Source: Gloeotrichia echinulata CP02 (lineage in GTDB: Bacteria > Cyanobacteriota > Cyanobacteriia > Cyanobacteriales > Nostocaceae). Taken from it: 64,000 bases of DNA. The first letter of the stretch is position 1; each line of letters opens with the position of its first letter. The translations under genes were made by a program, and so were the position numbers. Under the pieces are notes generated by a model. That model was not told the DNA's origin. It saw only the letters and a list, made by a program, of their open reading frames with translations, and made no database searches. The stretch covers positions 5,524,001 to 5,588,000 of the forward strand of contig CP051187.1 in NCBI GenBank assembly GCA_038087035.1, read 5' to 3'. Below, piece by piece: positions 1 to 8,599 of the stretch.

Positions 1-149
1 AGTAATACTTCGGCTTGCCAACGAGGACGCTGTAAACGCCAGCAATGTAGCTGTGCTTCATCTTGTTCACAGCCTTGGTCTTTGAGCCACTGCTCAATTT
101 GTGGCAAGGTATGGTTATATAGAGGAGTGTCAGGGGAAACTAAAGCCAT
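1..149 (-). CDS. DUF3143 family protein (3' end outside window)
   Basis: The reverse strand opens at an ATG at 149 and reads MALVSPDTPLYNHTLPQIEQ, followed by a segment containing GCEQDEAQLHCWRLQRP, open to the window edge. This matches my memory of the short (about 90 aa) cyanobacterial DUF3143 proteins, which start with a SPDTPLYNHPLP-like phrase. No biochemical role is known to me. It begins 26 bp after the stop of the J-domain gene at 176-742 and is probably co-transcribed with it. Only about 49 codons are visible, so integrity cannot be judged. Confidence 0.75.
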   Translation of the reverse strand, partial: MALVSPDTPLYNHTLPQIEQWLKDQGCEQDEAQLHCWRLQRPRWQAEVL

Positions 150-175
150 AAGTAATTAAGACTCAAAATTCAAAA

Positions 176-742
176 TTAACAAAAATAATTTTTATTTCCC
201 CAAAGGTTATTCTCTTGGGAAAGATGGTGAATTTGCTGTGGTACTGATGGATGTGGTGGTAGTATTTGTGTTTGGAAAGCAGCCTCACCACGAGTTAAGC
301 CAATGGCGATCGCCAACAGTAGACAACCCAAAAACGTCAACCCCAAGATAAACAAAGCAAAAATTTCACCAGTTGACAGGGGGCGATCGCTGGCGTCGAG
401 GTAAGCTGATTTTGACCAATCATAGGGATTGACCATAGAATGATTCAAATCGGGAGGTGCTTGAATCACTCCAAAACGGGAATAGCCAATTTTCAGGTCA
501 TAGTTTAACCGTCGTTCTGGATTACTCAGGGTGGCGTAGGCTTCATTAAGAAGCTGAAATTTAGGTGTAGCCAGAGCCGCAGGTAATTCTGTAGTATCTG
601 GATGATAGCGTTTGCTCAGTTCTCGATAAGCACGACGGATGTCGATAACCGATGCTGAGGGATGCAGTTCTAGCAGGGTGTAGTATGTTGGTTCACTGCT
701 TGTTGGCATTGCCCCATTTTGATTCACGGCTTTTTGAGTCAC
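176..742 (-). CDS. J-domain protein with C-terminal membrane segment
   Basis: The 188-aa protein has an N-terminal J domain (about residues 19-85) with the diagnostic HPD tripeptide in KRYHPDTTEL and the helix-IV-like phrase LNEAYATLSNPERRLNYD. Around residues 125-148 there is one strongly hydrophobic stretch (IFALFILGLTFLGCLLLAIA), so it is probably membrane anchored with the J domain in the cytosol. J domains stimulate Hsp70 ATPase, so the natural partner is a DnaK, and one is encoded 2 kb upstream on the same strand. No Gly/Phe region, zinc finger or substrate-binding domain is present, so it is a specialised (type III) J protein. The start is GTG at 742. Confidence 0.85.
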   Translation of the reverse strand: MTQKAVNQNGAMPTSSEPTYYTLLELHPSASVIDIRRAYRELSKRYHPDTTELPAALATPKFQLLNEAYATLSNPERRLNYDLKIGYSRFGVIQAPPDLNHSMVNPYDWSKSAYLDASDRPLSTGEIFALFILGLTFLGCLLLAIAIGLTRGEAAFQTQILPPHPSVPQQIHHLSQENNLWGNKNYFC

Positions 743-907
743 CTTGCTTCAAGATGTTTTTTATATTCTAAATCGATTGTGAATGTGGAGAGAGCCAAGC
801 ACACACAGCAGGTTTAGCATCTAATTTAATATTTATTAAAGCATTAAAAGAGATGTGATGGACATGAGAATTAATCTCGAAAATATTTAAACGCTCATCG
901 AAATTAT

Positions 908-1038
908 TAGGACTTACGCATTTGTGACGAAAAATCAGTCTTTGCGATTACTTCGCGACCCACCCTTCGGGACAATCCGGGAACGGCTTCTCGAAGGATA
1001 CTTAATGACGTAAAATCCTAGTTCGTTCGTCAGTCCTA
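908..1038. repeat. MITE-like dispersed repeat (TAGGACT termini)
   Basis: The 312-bp gap between the J-domain gene and the toxin contains a block that begins TAGGACTTACGCA and ends CGTCAGTCCTA, giving imperfect terminal inverted repeats. Inside it are short palindromic stretches such as TTCGCGACCCACCCTTCGGG. The AGGACTTACGC terminus is shared with the better preserved element at 31080-31203. No ORF is present. I infer a non-autonomous element; nothing else of note is seen in the gap. Confidence 0.5.
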
Positions 1039-1053
1039 CATTTATTTTACCAT

Positions 1054-1341
1054 TTAATAAACTTCATCATGGCTGCCAATATCAATTAATAAAATAACCA
1101 TTTCTAACAATTTTTCATGTTCAGAGAAATTAAAGATGATTCTACAATCATAAGCAACATAACAAGACCACAATCCCGCTAAATCTCCTGTTAATTTGTG
1201 AGACTTTAACGATGGTATAAATGGAGCATCTGCCAAAAGCCTTAATACGTTAACAATTTTATTTTTTAATTCCGGGTTTTTCTTGATAATTTTTCTAAAA
1301 GACCGCTTAAATCCACTACTCCAGACAACTTCCATCATCAT
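1054..1341 (-). CDS. RelE/ParE-superfamily toxin (type II toxin-antitoxin)
   Basis: A 95-aa basic protein with the RelE/YafQ-type pattern: FKRSFRKIIKKNPELKNKI near the N-terminus, then SHKLTGDLAGLWSCYVAYDCRIIF and a C-terminal strand VILLIDIGSHDEVY. Family knowledge suggests a ribosome-dependent mRNA interferase or a ParE-like gyrase poison; the sequence alone does not decide. Three ATG codons in a row follow AGGAG directly, so the third (1335) has the best Shine-Dalgarno spacing. The gene overlaps the 3' end of the upstream antitoxin gene by 26 nt, the usual coupled arrangement. Confidence 0.85.
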   Translation of the reverse strand: MMMEVVWSSGFKRSFRKIIKKNPELKNKIVNVLRLLADAPFIPSLKSHKLTGDLAGLWSCYVAYDCRIIFNFSEHEKLLEMVILLIDIGSHDEVY

Positions 1342-1546
1342 CTCCTAGTAAATCAGCGATCAAATCATCAACGCTTCCCCTATGAGCTGTTCCATCTTTA
1401 AAAGCCTGTTTTACTTCCTGAAAATTAGCCAAAATTTCAACCCGCCGATTTTCAATTCGTTGCTGGCGAAGAAATTCAAATAAATACTCTCGATCTTCTG
1501 TGGGCAAACTTTCAATAGAATTAATAATTTCTTGTAAAGTCATCAT
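1316..1546 (-). CDS. Putative antitoxin of the RelE/ParE-type pair
   Basis: A small acidic protein of about 76 aa (MMTLQEIINSIESLPTEDRE... DDLIADLLGDDDGSCLE) directly upstream of and overlapping the toxin gene. The open frame extends to 1576, but AGGAAG lies 4-7 nt before the double ATG at 1546/1543, so I place the start there. The N-terminal helix pattern LQEIINSIESLPTEDREYLFEFL is common in cyanobacterial antitoxins next to RelE-like toxins. Such antitoxins normally bind the toxin through the C-terminal half and repress their own promoter. No DNA-binding motif is obvious. Identity rests mainly on the neighbour. Confidence 0.7.
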   Translation of the reverse strand: MMTLQEIINSIESLPTEDREYLFEFLRQQRIENRRVEILANFQEVKQAFKDGTAHRGSVDDLIADLLGDDDGSCLE

Positions 1547-1656
1547 AGAACTTCCTCTCACGATGTTCTTTTTCATCTACCATGAATCTTTCTTTTAATG
1601 TGTTCATTGAATCTTAGCATTTTTCCTCAATTTTACTTCTGGACTCATTCTCATCC

Positions 1657-2655
1657 CTAACCTAATAAATCAGCACGGGGTTTAAAGGTTTCAATTTGGC
1701 GCAGTTTTTCGTAAAGTTCCCGTTCTTCAGCATTAATAGTTTTGGGAGTAACTATTTGAATTTCGACCAATTGATCGCCTCGTTTCCCCTTATCATCGGG
1801 GTAGCCTTTATTTGCTAACCGGAATTTTTGACCAGACCTAACTCCTTGAGGAATTGTCATTTTCACTGGACCATCAAGAGTTGGTGCTTCTACCTGTCCG
1901 CCTAAAACTGCTTCAGAGGGTGTGACAGGAACTTGGCAAGATATGTTGATACCATCTAGCTTAAATAAAGGATGGGGTTCGACGGTAATTTTTAAGTACA
2001 AATCACCCCCACCAATACCTTGGTTGCGGAGGCGGATAGTTTGACCTGTAACCATACCAGGAGGCATAGTAACTTCTAGGGATCGCCCATCTTCTAAACG
2101 AATGCGTTCATTGCCGCCTTGATAAGCTTTTTCTAGTGGTAAAGTTAATCTAGCTTCGATATCCCGACGGGTAGCGCGTGGTGGACTGGGAGGAACTGTG
2201 TATTCCACTCGGCTTTTTGGGGTACGAAATGGATCGCTAGTTGTGGTACTATTTCCCCCAGTTTTAGTCTCTTTGCGACCGCCTACACCAATTACTTGAT
2301 TGATAAAGCTTTCAAAATCAGCAAATTGGCTAGGGTCTACATCTTGATTGCCTTTGCGACCGTTAGAAGGATTATCCCAGGTTTTGGTTTTTGGTGTCTG
2401 TTTATTGGCAAAGCCTTTTTGCTTCCAGTAGCGGCTAAACTGGTCGTACTGCGCCCGTTTAGCTGGGTCAGACAGGACTTCATAAGCCTCTCCAATATCT
2501 TTAAATTTTTCCTCTGCTTCTTTATTTCCTGGATTAAGATCAGGGTGATATTGTCGTGCTAATCGCCGATAAACTTTTTTAATTTCTTCACTGGTGGCTT
2601 CTTTAGGTACTCCTAAAATCTCGTAGTAATCGCGAAAATTCTGCAAATTTTGCAT
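1657..2655 (-). CDS. dnaJ: DnaJ-like co-chaperone without zinc finger (type II Hsp40)
   Basis: The 332-aa protein has an N-terminal J domain (residues 8-72) with HPD in RQYHPDLNPGN and the typical end YEVLSDPAKRAQYD. A Gly/Asn/Thr-rich linker follows (about 75-150), then two C-terminal beta-barrel substrate-binding domains (about 160-310; VTMPPGMVTGQTIRLRNQG and MTIPQGVRSGQKFRLANKG are the paired repeats). The CxxCxGxG zinc repeats of canonical DnaJ are absent, so it is a CbpA/type II Hsp40. It delivers unfolded clients to Hsp70. It lies 93 bp downstream of dnaK on the same strand and is very likely its operon partner. Confidence 0.92.
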   Translation of the reverse strand: MQNLQNFRDYYEILGVPKEATSEEIKKVYRRLARQYHPDLNPGNKEAEEKFKDIGEAYEVLSDPAKRAQYDQFSRYWKQKGFANKQTPKTKTWDNPSNGRKGNQDVDPSQFADFESFINQVIGVGGRKETKTGGNSTTTSDPFRTPKSRVEYTVPPSPPRATRRDIEARLTLPLEKAYQGGNERIRLEDGRSLEVTMPPGMVTGQTIRLRNQGIGGGDLYLKITVEPHPLFKLDGINISCQVPVTPSEAVLGGQVEAPTLDGPVKMTIPQGVRSGQKFRLANKGYPDDKGKRGDQLVEIQIVTPKTINAEERELYEKLRQIETFKPRADLLG

Positions 2656-2748
2656 AGCCAGTTATTTAAATTTAGATTTTAGATTTTAGATGGTGGTAAA
2701 AAGTTAGGATTACTCCTAACTCCTCACTCCTAACTTTTATGAGGCTGA

Positions 2749-4896
2749 TTACAACCAATCATTATCGTCATCATCCCAGTTATCTTGGTAGCTGGGTCGC
2801 GATTTGCGAGGGGAACGGTTGTCTGGGGCGGATGAACGAGTATCCCTCCCATAATCTCTACCGGAATCTCGGTTATAATCTCTACCGGAGTCTCGGTTAT
2901 AATCCCTACCGGAATCTCGGTTATAATCTCTACCGGAATCTCTGCCATAATCCCTACCGGAGTTTCTCCCAGAGGAATCGCGATCGCGGTATGTATCTCT
3001 GGGAGTATCGCGTTCTCGGTCTTTGTCGCCGGTAAAAATTTCTTTAATTGCACCAAATAAATCATCGTCTTCGTCCTCAGCATAATACTGGCGGACTTCT
3101 CGGTTTAGTTCATACAAAGCATCTTGTAGGTCGGCGTAGGCTTGGTCAATTCCGCGATCGTCGTTTTCTTGTAAACTTTCCCGTAGTTCCCGACTAATAT
3201 TGTCTATCTTTTGGCGGCGATTGCGGGCAAATTGCATTCCAAATTCTAGCGCTACCTCTCTGAGTTGGCGTTCTGCTTGTAAAATCAAGGCTTCAGAACG
3301 TGTGCGTTTTTCTACCCTTTCTTTGCGTTCGCGGTCGATTTCGGCATATTTTTGAGCTTCTTGTATCATCCGATTCACTTCTGATTCGCTTAAGGTAGAA
3401 GCGCCTTGAATTGTGATACTCTGCTCTCTTCCGGTGGTTCTATCCAGGGCTGTTACCTGTAAAATTCCGTTGGCATCAATATCAAATGATACCTGTACTT
3501 GCGGAATTCCCCTAGGCGCTGGCGGGATGCCATACAACTTAAAGCGTCCCAGGGACTTGTTATTTGCTGCCATTTCCCGTTCGCCTTGGACAACATGAAT
3601 TTCCACGGTATTTTGGTTATTTTCGGATGTGGAAAAAATATCGGAACGGCGGACTGGTATAGTAGTGTTGCGGGGAATTAGTTTTTTCATGACACCGCCA
3701 ATGGTTTCCAATCCCATCGATAGGGGGGTGACATCCAAGAGCAACACATCTTTGAGTTCACCTGCGAGAATGCCTGCTTGAATTGCTGCACCGACTGCTA
3801 CCACTTCATCAGGGTTGACGTTTTCGTTTGGTTCTGTACCAATCAGGTCACGCACTAGTTGCTTGACGATTGGCATTCGGGTAGAACCACCTACTAATAC
3901 TACTTCTTCAATATCTGCGGGTGTCAGACCGGAATCTTTTAGGGCGCGTTTGAGTGGGGTTCGTAACCGTCCCACCAAATCACCGCACAAACCTTCAAAT
4001 TGAGAACGAGTCAGGCGGGTTTCTAGATGCTTGGGGCCATCTTCAGTAGCGGTGATGAAGGGTAAGTTAATATCGGTGACGCTGACGGCTGAAAGTTCGA
4101 TTTTGGCCTTTTCGGCTGCTTCCATGAGCCGTTGCAAAGCTTGGCGATCGCGTCTTAAGTCTACTCCCTCGGTTTCCAAAAATTGGTCTGCCAACCAGTC
4201 TACAACTTTTTTGTCGAATTCATTACCGCCAAGTTGAGTATCTCCACTAGTAGCTTTGACTTCAAATACGCCATCACCGACTTCGAGAATCGATACGTCA
4301 AAGGTGCCACCACCCAAGTCAAATACTAAGATGGTTTCAGTGTCACCACGATCTAATCCGTAAGCCAAAGAGGCTGCGGTAGGTTCATTGAGAATCCGCA
4401 GTACTTCTAAACCGGCAATTCTGCCAGCATCTCTGGTTGCTTGGCGTTGGGAATCGTTAAAATAAGCAGGAACTGTAATTACTGCCCCTGTCACTGGTTC
4501 ACCCAAATACCGACTAGCATCATCAGCCAGCTTCTTCAGCACCATGGCCGAAATTTCTTCTGGGGCGAATTCTTTATTCAAACGGGGACAGGAAATTTTA
4601 ATATTACCAACTTCGTCTTTGCGGATGGTGTAAGGTATCCGCTTTGATTCTGGATTCAGTTCGCCATATTTGCGCCCAATGAACCGTTTAACGGAGAAAA
4701 AGGTGTTTTGGGGGTTGAGGACGGTTTGACGCCGTGCCATTTGCCCGACAACCCTTTCACCTTCTTTGCTGAAACCAACTACGGAGGGGGTTGTTCGCAT
4801 TCCTTCTGCATTGGCAATCACCACCGGCTTGCCACCCTCCATCACGGCGACTACTGAGTTGGTTGTACCCAAGTCGATGCCGACTACCTTGCCCAT
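2749..4896 (-). CDS. dnaK: Hsp70 chaperone DnaK with repetitive charged C-terminal tail
   Basis: A 715-aa Hsp70. The ATPase domain starts VVGIDLGTTNSVVAVMEGGK and carries phosphate-2 LVFDLGGGTFDVSIL and adenosine-motif VVLVGGSTRMPIV. The substrate-binding domain includes VLLLDVTPLSMGLETIGGV. The helical lid is followed by an acidic segment (EDEDDDLFGAIKEIF) and a tail of about 80 residues made of repeated SGRDYNRD units, replacing the EEVD/EEV-like end of canonical DnaK. Cyanobacteria carry several DnaK paralogues; the divergent tail suggests a DnaK1/DnaK3-like form rather than the essential DnaK2, but I cannot assign the number. AGGAG precedes the ATG, and a J-protein gene follows. Confidence 0.95.
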   Translation of the reverse strand: MGKVVGIDLGTTNSVVAVMEGGKPVVIANAEGMRTTPSVVGFSKEGERVVGQMARRQTVLNPQNTFFSVKRFIGRKYGELNPESKRIPYTIRKDEVGNIKISCPRLNKEFAPEEISAMVLKKLADDASRYLGEPVTGAVITVPAYFNDSQRQATRDAGRIAGLEVLRILNEPTAASLAYGLDRGDTETILVFDLGGGTFDVSILEVGDGVFEVKATSGDTQLGGNEFDKKVVDWLADQFLETEGVDLRRDRQALQRLMEAAEKAKIELSAVSVTDINLPFITATEDGPKHLETRLTRSQFEGLCGDLVGRLRTPLKRALKDSGLTPADIEEVVLVGGSTRMPIVKQLVRDLIGTEPNENVNPDEVVAVGAAIQAGILAGELKDVLLLDVTPLSMGLETIGGVMKKLIPRNTTIPVRRSDIFSTSENNQNTVEIHVVQGEREMAANNKSLGRFKLYGIPPAPRGIPQVQVSFDIDANGILQVTALDRTTGREQSITIQGASTLSESEVNRMIQEAQKYAEIDRERKERVEKRTRSEALILQAERQLREVALEFGMQFARNRRQKIDNISRELRESLQENDDRGIDQAYADLQDALYELNREVRQYYAEDEDDDLFGAIKEIFTGDKDRERDTPRDTYRDRDSSGRNSGRDYGRDSGRDYNRDSGRDYNRDSGRDYNRDSGRDYGRDTRSSAPDNRSPRKSRPSYQDNWDDDDNDWL
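2846..2970 (-). repeat. 24-bp tandem repeat encoding the DnaK tail
   Basis: Within the dnaK 3' end, a 24-bp unit (on the plus strand approximately CCGGAATCTCGGTTATAATC plus TCTA) is repeated about four to five times with few changes. It encodes the octapeptide SGRDYNRD. The near-identity at DNA level, including synonymous positions, points to recent unit duplication or slippage rather than ancient protein repeats. The copy number is likely to vary between strains. Confidence 0.85.
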
Positions 4897-4983
4897 GCGT
4901 TACTGTTCTCCTACTGTGTCTTACTATAATTTATTATGATTGAGCGGGACTATCTTGAGCTTGATGCTATTGGATGAAAAGTC

Positions 4984-5010
4984 CTTAATGGTATAATAAT
5001 CATCATTAAG
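4984..5010. promoter_or_regulatory. Inverted repeat in the dnaK / M28-peptidase divergent spacer
   Basis: In the 246-bp spacer between divergent dnaK and the M28 peptidase gene, CTTAATG (4984-4990) and CATTAAG (5004-5010) form 7-bp perfect arms around a 13-bp spacer that contains TATAAT. This could be an operator over a promoter -10 box. No CIRCE element (TTAGCACTC-N9-GAGTGCTAA) was seen, so HrcA control of this dnaK is not supported. The arms are short and AT-rich, so chance is possible. Confidence 0.3.
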
Positions 5011-5142
5011 CTAGGAACTAATTAAAAGTTTAGCTAAAGTAGCTAGTTGCAAGACTAGGATAGCATTGACGATACTTACTATGCCCAATCAGTCTCAATT
5101 CTTGTCGTTTTGGTAGTCTAATTTACGGTTAACTGATGACTG

Positions 5143-5988
5143 ATGACTCTTGAACGATTACAAAGTTACTTGGGTGCGATAGCCAGAGAACGCGATCCTT
5201 ACATGGCGACAGCCGGACATTTTTTTGTCCAAGAATACATTCGCCAAGAATTTGCCCAATGGGGAAGTGTGGAAATCCACACCTTTGAAGTCAGGGGCAA
5301 AATCTGTAAAAATCTCATATTAAATTTACCCGGTCAAGCTAGACAGCAAAAGCGGGATTTACCACCAATTTTAATTGCAGCTCATTATGATGCTGTCCCA
5401 GGAACACCAGCAGCTGATGATAATGCCACAGGTGTGGCAGTAATGCTGGAACTAGCGAGAAAGTTTGCCACAGAACCTGTAAAATATCCTTTAAGGCTGG
5501 TGGCGTTTGATATGGAAGAATATGGCTTACTGGGTAGCACTGAGTATGTAGCCGTGTTACGCCAACAACAGCAACCGCTACGTTTAATGATGTCCCTAGA
5601 AATGCTGGGATATAAAGATTCTACTCCCGGATCTCAAAGTTACCCGCCCCCGTTAGAAAGATTTTACCCGAATCAAGGCGATTTTATCGCTTTAATTGGC
5701 AATTTGCGGACAATACCTGATTTAATTAGCATCAGCGGTAATATTCGTAAAGTTGGCGTATCTAGCCAATGGCTACCAGTACCAAACAGGGGTTTAATTG
5801 TTCCCCAAACCAGACTGAGTGATCATGCACCTTTTTGGGATGCAGGGTATCCAGCAATTATGGTGACAGATACAGCATTTTTGCGGAATCCCCATTATCA
5901 CAAACCTAGTGATGCGATCGCTACTTTAGATTTAGATTTTCTGGCTGGTGTCTGTGCCGGGTTAGAATTGGGAATTCGGCGACTGTAA
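5143..5988 (+). CDS. M28-family zinc metallopeptidase (aminopeptidase-like)
   Basis: A 281-aa protein with the M28 metal-ligand pattern in order: His in AAHYDAVPGTPAADDNATG (H81, bridging Asp at about 93), the Glu pair in FDMEEYGLLGS (about 125-126), Asp/His in LSDHAPFWDAGYPAIMVTD, and the final His in HYHKPSD. M28 enzymes are di-zinc exopeptidases; related cyanobacterial proteins are annotated as aminopeptidase or glutaminyl cyclase-like. No signal peptide is visible, so a cytosolic location is likely. The start ATG at 5143 has no convincing Shine-Dalgarno. It is transcribed away from dnaK. Confidence 0.88.
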   Translation: MTLERLQSYLGAIARERDPYMATAGHFFVQEYIRQEFAQWGSVEIHTFEVRGKICKNLILNLPGQARQQKRDLPPILIAAHYDAVPGTPAADDNATGVAVMLELARKFATEPVKYPLRLVAFDMEEYGLLGSTEYVAVLRQQQQPLRLMMSLEMLGYKDSTPGSQSYPPPLERFYPNQGDFIALIGNLRTIPDLISISGNIRKVGVSSQWLPVPNRGLIVPQTRLSDHAPFWDAGYPAIMVTDTAFLRNPHYHKPSDAIATLDLDFLAGVCAGLELGIRRL

Positions 5989-6055
5989 AAAATTCGCCTA
6001 TAACAGTTAATATCTGTTGAAGAAAGTCGATTAAGACAATATACAAATAATTTGA

Positions 6056-7552
6056 ATGCTGAAAAACAGTAATTTATCATCATTAAATCAATCTGTGCCA
6101 GTCATTTCTTCTTCTGTTGAAAGAATGAATTTGTATGATAAATTAAAATCAAAAATTATTCACAATTCTTATCTAGATAGAACGTTGGTTAGTTTCCAAG
6201 CAAATAAACAAGCTCCATTTTCTTCGTGGTTCAAGTATAGAGAAGGTTTTTCCGAACGCCTAGTTACCTATCTTCTTAAAGAATTAAAGCCACAACCAGG
6301 AATTTTACTCGATCCATTTTCTGGTTCTGGTTCATCTCTATTTGCTGCAAATGCTTTGCAGTGGAAAGCTATAGGAATTGAAATTTTACCTGTCGGCATT
6401 TTTGCGACAAAAGCAAGAATTATCGCTCAAAAAATTGATATAGAAACATTAAATACCATAATTTGTGATTTAAAGAAAGTAAATTTTTCTGACTACTATG
6501 ACCAAAGTTATGCATTTAACCATTTGGCAATTACCCGTGGAGCGTTTTCTCGCGAAAATGAAGATAAATTAGCTGGTTATATTTCCTATTGCCATAATTA
6601 TATTCTGAATGAGGATATACGTAACCTACTTATGTACGCTGCTTTTTGTATCCTTGAAGATATTAGCTATACCAGGAAAGATGGACAGTATCTGCGTTGG
6701 GATACTCGTTCAAGTCGTTCTAAAGGCAAGAAAGAGTTTAATAAGGGAGAAGTGTTAAATTTTGCAGATGCAATTCACCAAAAGTTAAATCAAATAGCAT
6801 CAGATTTAGATGTCGGTTCTATTCAATTGGATTTATTTGGTAATCATCTACCAGCAAAATTGACCGTAGACAAATTTGAAAAAGGCGAAAATATAGAACC
6901 TGCTCTTTACCAAAGTTCCTGTTTAGAAATTCTGCCAATTCTCCAAGAAAGCAGTATTGATTTTGTCATGACCTCGCCTCCTTATGTTAATAGATATGAT
7001 TACACTCGCACATATGCTCTTGAGCTAGCATTTTTGGGATGTGGTGAAGAAACAGTCAAGCATTTACGTCAGACCATGTTGTCATGTACTGTAGAAAATC
7101 GTGAAAAGCGTAATTATTTAGAAGATTATTATTTTAGTATAAAGCGTCATAAGGATTTTGTAAAAATAGATTCGATCTTCCAAAATCAGGCGGCGTTACA
7201 AGAAATACTAACAATTCTAGATAATTATAGAAAACAAGGAAAACTGAATAATAAAAACATTGTAAGAATGATAAGTAATTATTTTTACGAAATGTGCTTT
7301 GTCATCCATGAATTAGCTCGTGTCCTTAAACCTGGTGGCATAGTAGCAATGGTAAATGATAATGTTCAATATGCCGGCGAAGAAATTCCTGTAGACCTAA
7401 TTTTATCTGACATAGCAGAGTCTTTCGGACTAGAAACGCGCTACATTTGGACATTAGGGCGAGGAAAAGGTAACAGTAGCCAGCAAATGGGAAATCACGG
7501 TCGTTCAGAACTACGTAAATGTGTATATATTTGGGAAAAGCAAGTACCGTGA
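6056..7552 (+). CDS. DNA methyltransferase (TSPPY-type, probably N4-cytosine) of a type II R-M pair
   Basis: A 498-aa AdoMet-dependent DNA amino-methyltransferase. Motif I is LLDPFSGSGSS (residues 84-94) and the catalytic motif IV is TSPPYVNRYDY (306-316), so the AdoMet motif precedes the catalytic motif. S-P-P-Y is typical of N4-cytosine enzymes, though N6-adenine cannot be excluded. It ends in a GTGA overlap with the next reading frame, a broken restriction endonuclease gene resembling the XcyI family; if the pair is XcyI-like the site would be CCCGGG. ATG 6056 is used; M24 (6125) is an alternative. The methyltransferase looks intact, unlike its partner. Confidence 0.85.
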   Translation: MLKNSNLSSLNQSVPVISSSVERMNLYDKLKSKIIHNSYLDRTLVSFQANKQAPFSSWFKYREGFSERLVTYLLKELKPQPGILLDPFSGSGSSLFAANALQWKAIGIEILPVGIFATKARIIAQKIDIETLNTIICDLKKVNFSDYYDQSYAFNHLAITRGAFSRENEDKLAGYISYCHNYILNEDIRNLLMYAAFCILEDISYTRKDGQYLRWDTRSSRSKGKKEFNKGEVLNFADAIHQKLNQIASDLDVGSIQLDLFGNHLPAKLTVDKFEKGENIEPALYQSSCLEILPILQESSIDFVMTSPPYVNRYDYTRTYALELAFLGCGEETVKHLRQTMLSCTVENREKRNYLEDYYFSIKRHKDFVKIDSIFQNQAALQEILTILDNYRKQGKLNNKNIVRMISNYFYEMCFVIHELARVLKPGGIVAMVNDNVQYAGEEIPVDLILSDIAESFGLETRYIWTLGRGKGNSSQQMGNHGRSELRKCVYIWEKQVP

Positions 7553-8594
7553 CAATAGATGACACAAATATCTTAACTGAAGCAAATCGCATAAATTACA
7601 GATTGCGTTCAACCTTCTTTTATCGCAAACTTAAGGAATACAACACACTATCTTTTCGTGCAAGAATTAATGCGCTATTACCTGTCCAGCATTTATATAC
7701 TTGGGAAGGTAGGACAAGCTGGGGTATTGGGGAAGATGCATTTACTTATATCAATCAGCATCCCACTTTACAACTAATTCAGGTATTTTGCCACCCCAGG
7801 TTAATTCGAGAACATTCGACTTTATTAGCTTATTATCGGAATATTGCAGCACTTTCACAGAAAGCAGTTGGTTATTTAGTAAAAATAAATGTCAAAAAAA
7901 TTGAAACCGATGCAGTTAATCGGTATTCTTTGACAGAAGACCAAGCCTTGGAACTTTCTCGACTGTTTAATGAACATATATCGCTCATTATTGATAGTTC
8001 TATCAACAATATTACAGAAGAAGAATTATATGGAATATTACTAGCTTCAACTGGGTCACAAATTGACGGTTCATGGCGTAATGCTATTGGAGAAGAAGCA
8101 GAAAAAGTTGTGCAAAGACTTATTATTAAAGAGGCTGAAGAACGAAATCTTCTTGCTGCTTTTATCCCCCGGATGAATACGGGAGTTGAACAATCCTGAT
8201 AGACTTGAGGAACAAATAGGAAATATTGAATGCTATCGAGGTGTGATGCTAGCTAACCACACCTCAATACTGTTTTCTAATGAGCCAGATATTTCACTGT
8301 TAAATAATCAAGGTACAACAGTGGGTATAATTGAGGTAAAAGGAGGAGCTGATCCGGCCTGGGGCGCTTGAACGCTATGGGGCTGCTAAAAAATCTTTTG
8401 AGGAAGGTTTGCGGAGGAATTCCGATGTGAGAACCATTCTCGTTGCTAGCTGTATCACTAGTGAGGTGGATAATCGGATTAAAACTGACTCCACAATTTC
8501 CGCTTATTTTAACTTAACAGAAATATTGAGTGAGAATTCAAGACAATACGACCAATTTGTGCAAGAAGTGTTCTCACTCCTCCCAGCAGAATAA
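7549..8594 (+). pseudogene. XcyI-like type II restriction endonuclease, two frameshifts
   Basis: The reading frame starts at GTG 7549, sharing GTGA with the methyltransferase stop. It runs to a TGA at about 8199, continues in the +1 frame from about 8183 to 8371, and in the next frame from about 8361 to 8594. Joined, the pieces give about 345 aa with a candidate nuclease core FSNEPDISLL...GIIEVKGGADPA followed by LERYGAAKKSFEEG, which I associate with the XcyI/Cfr9I family (CCCGGG). Dropping the T at 8360 restores DPAGALERYGAAKKSF in one frame, so a single-base insertion there is the likely second lesion. The first lesion lies between about 8177 and 8195. The enzyme is presumably inactive. 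Confidence 0.7.
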
Positions 8595-8599
8595 CTGCA

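Noticed and set aside
2739..3035. 98-aa frame opposite the dnaK tail (repeated YNLYRNLG)
   Set aside because: Antisense translation of the 24-bp dnaK repeats.
4897..5142. CIRCE/HrcA operator before dnaK
   Set aside because: The TTAGCACTC-N9-GAGTGCTAA sequence is absent; only an unrelated CTTAATG inverted repeat is present.
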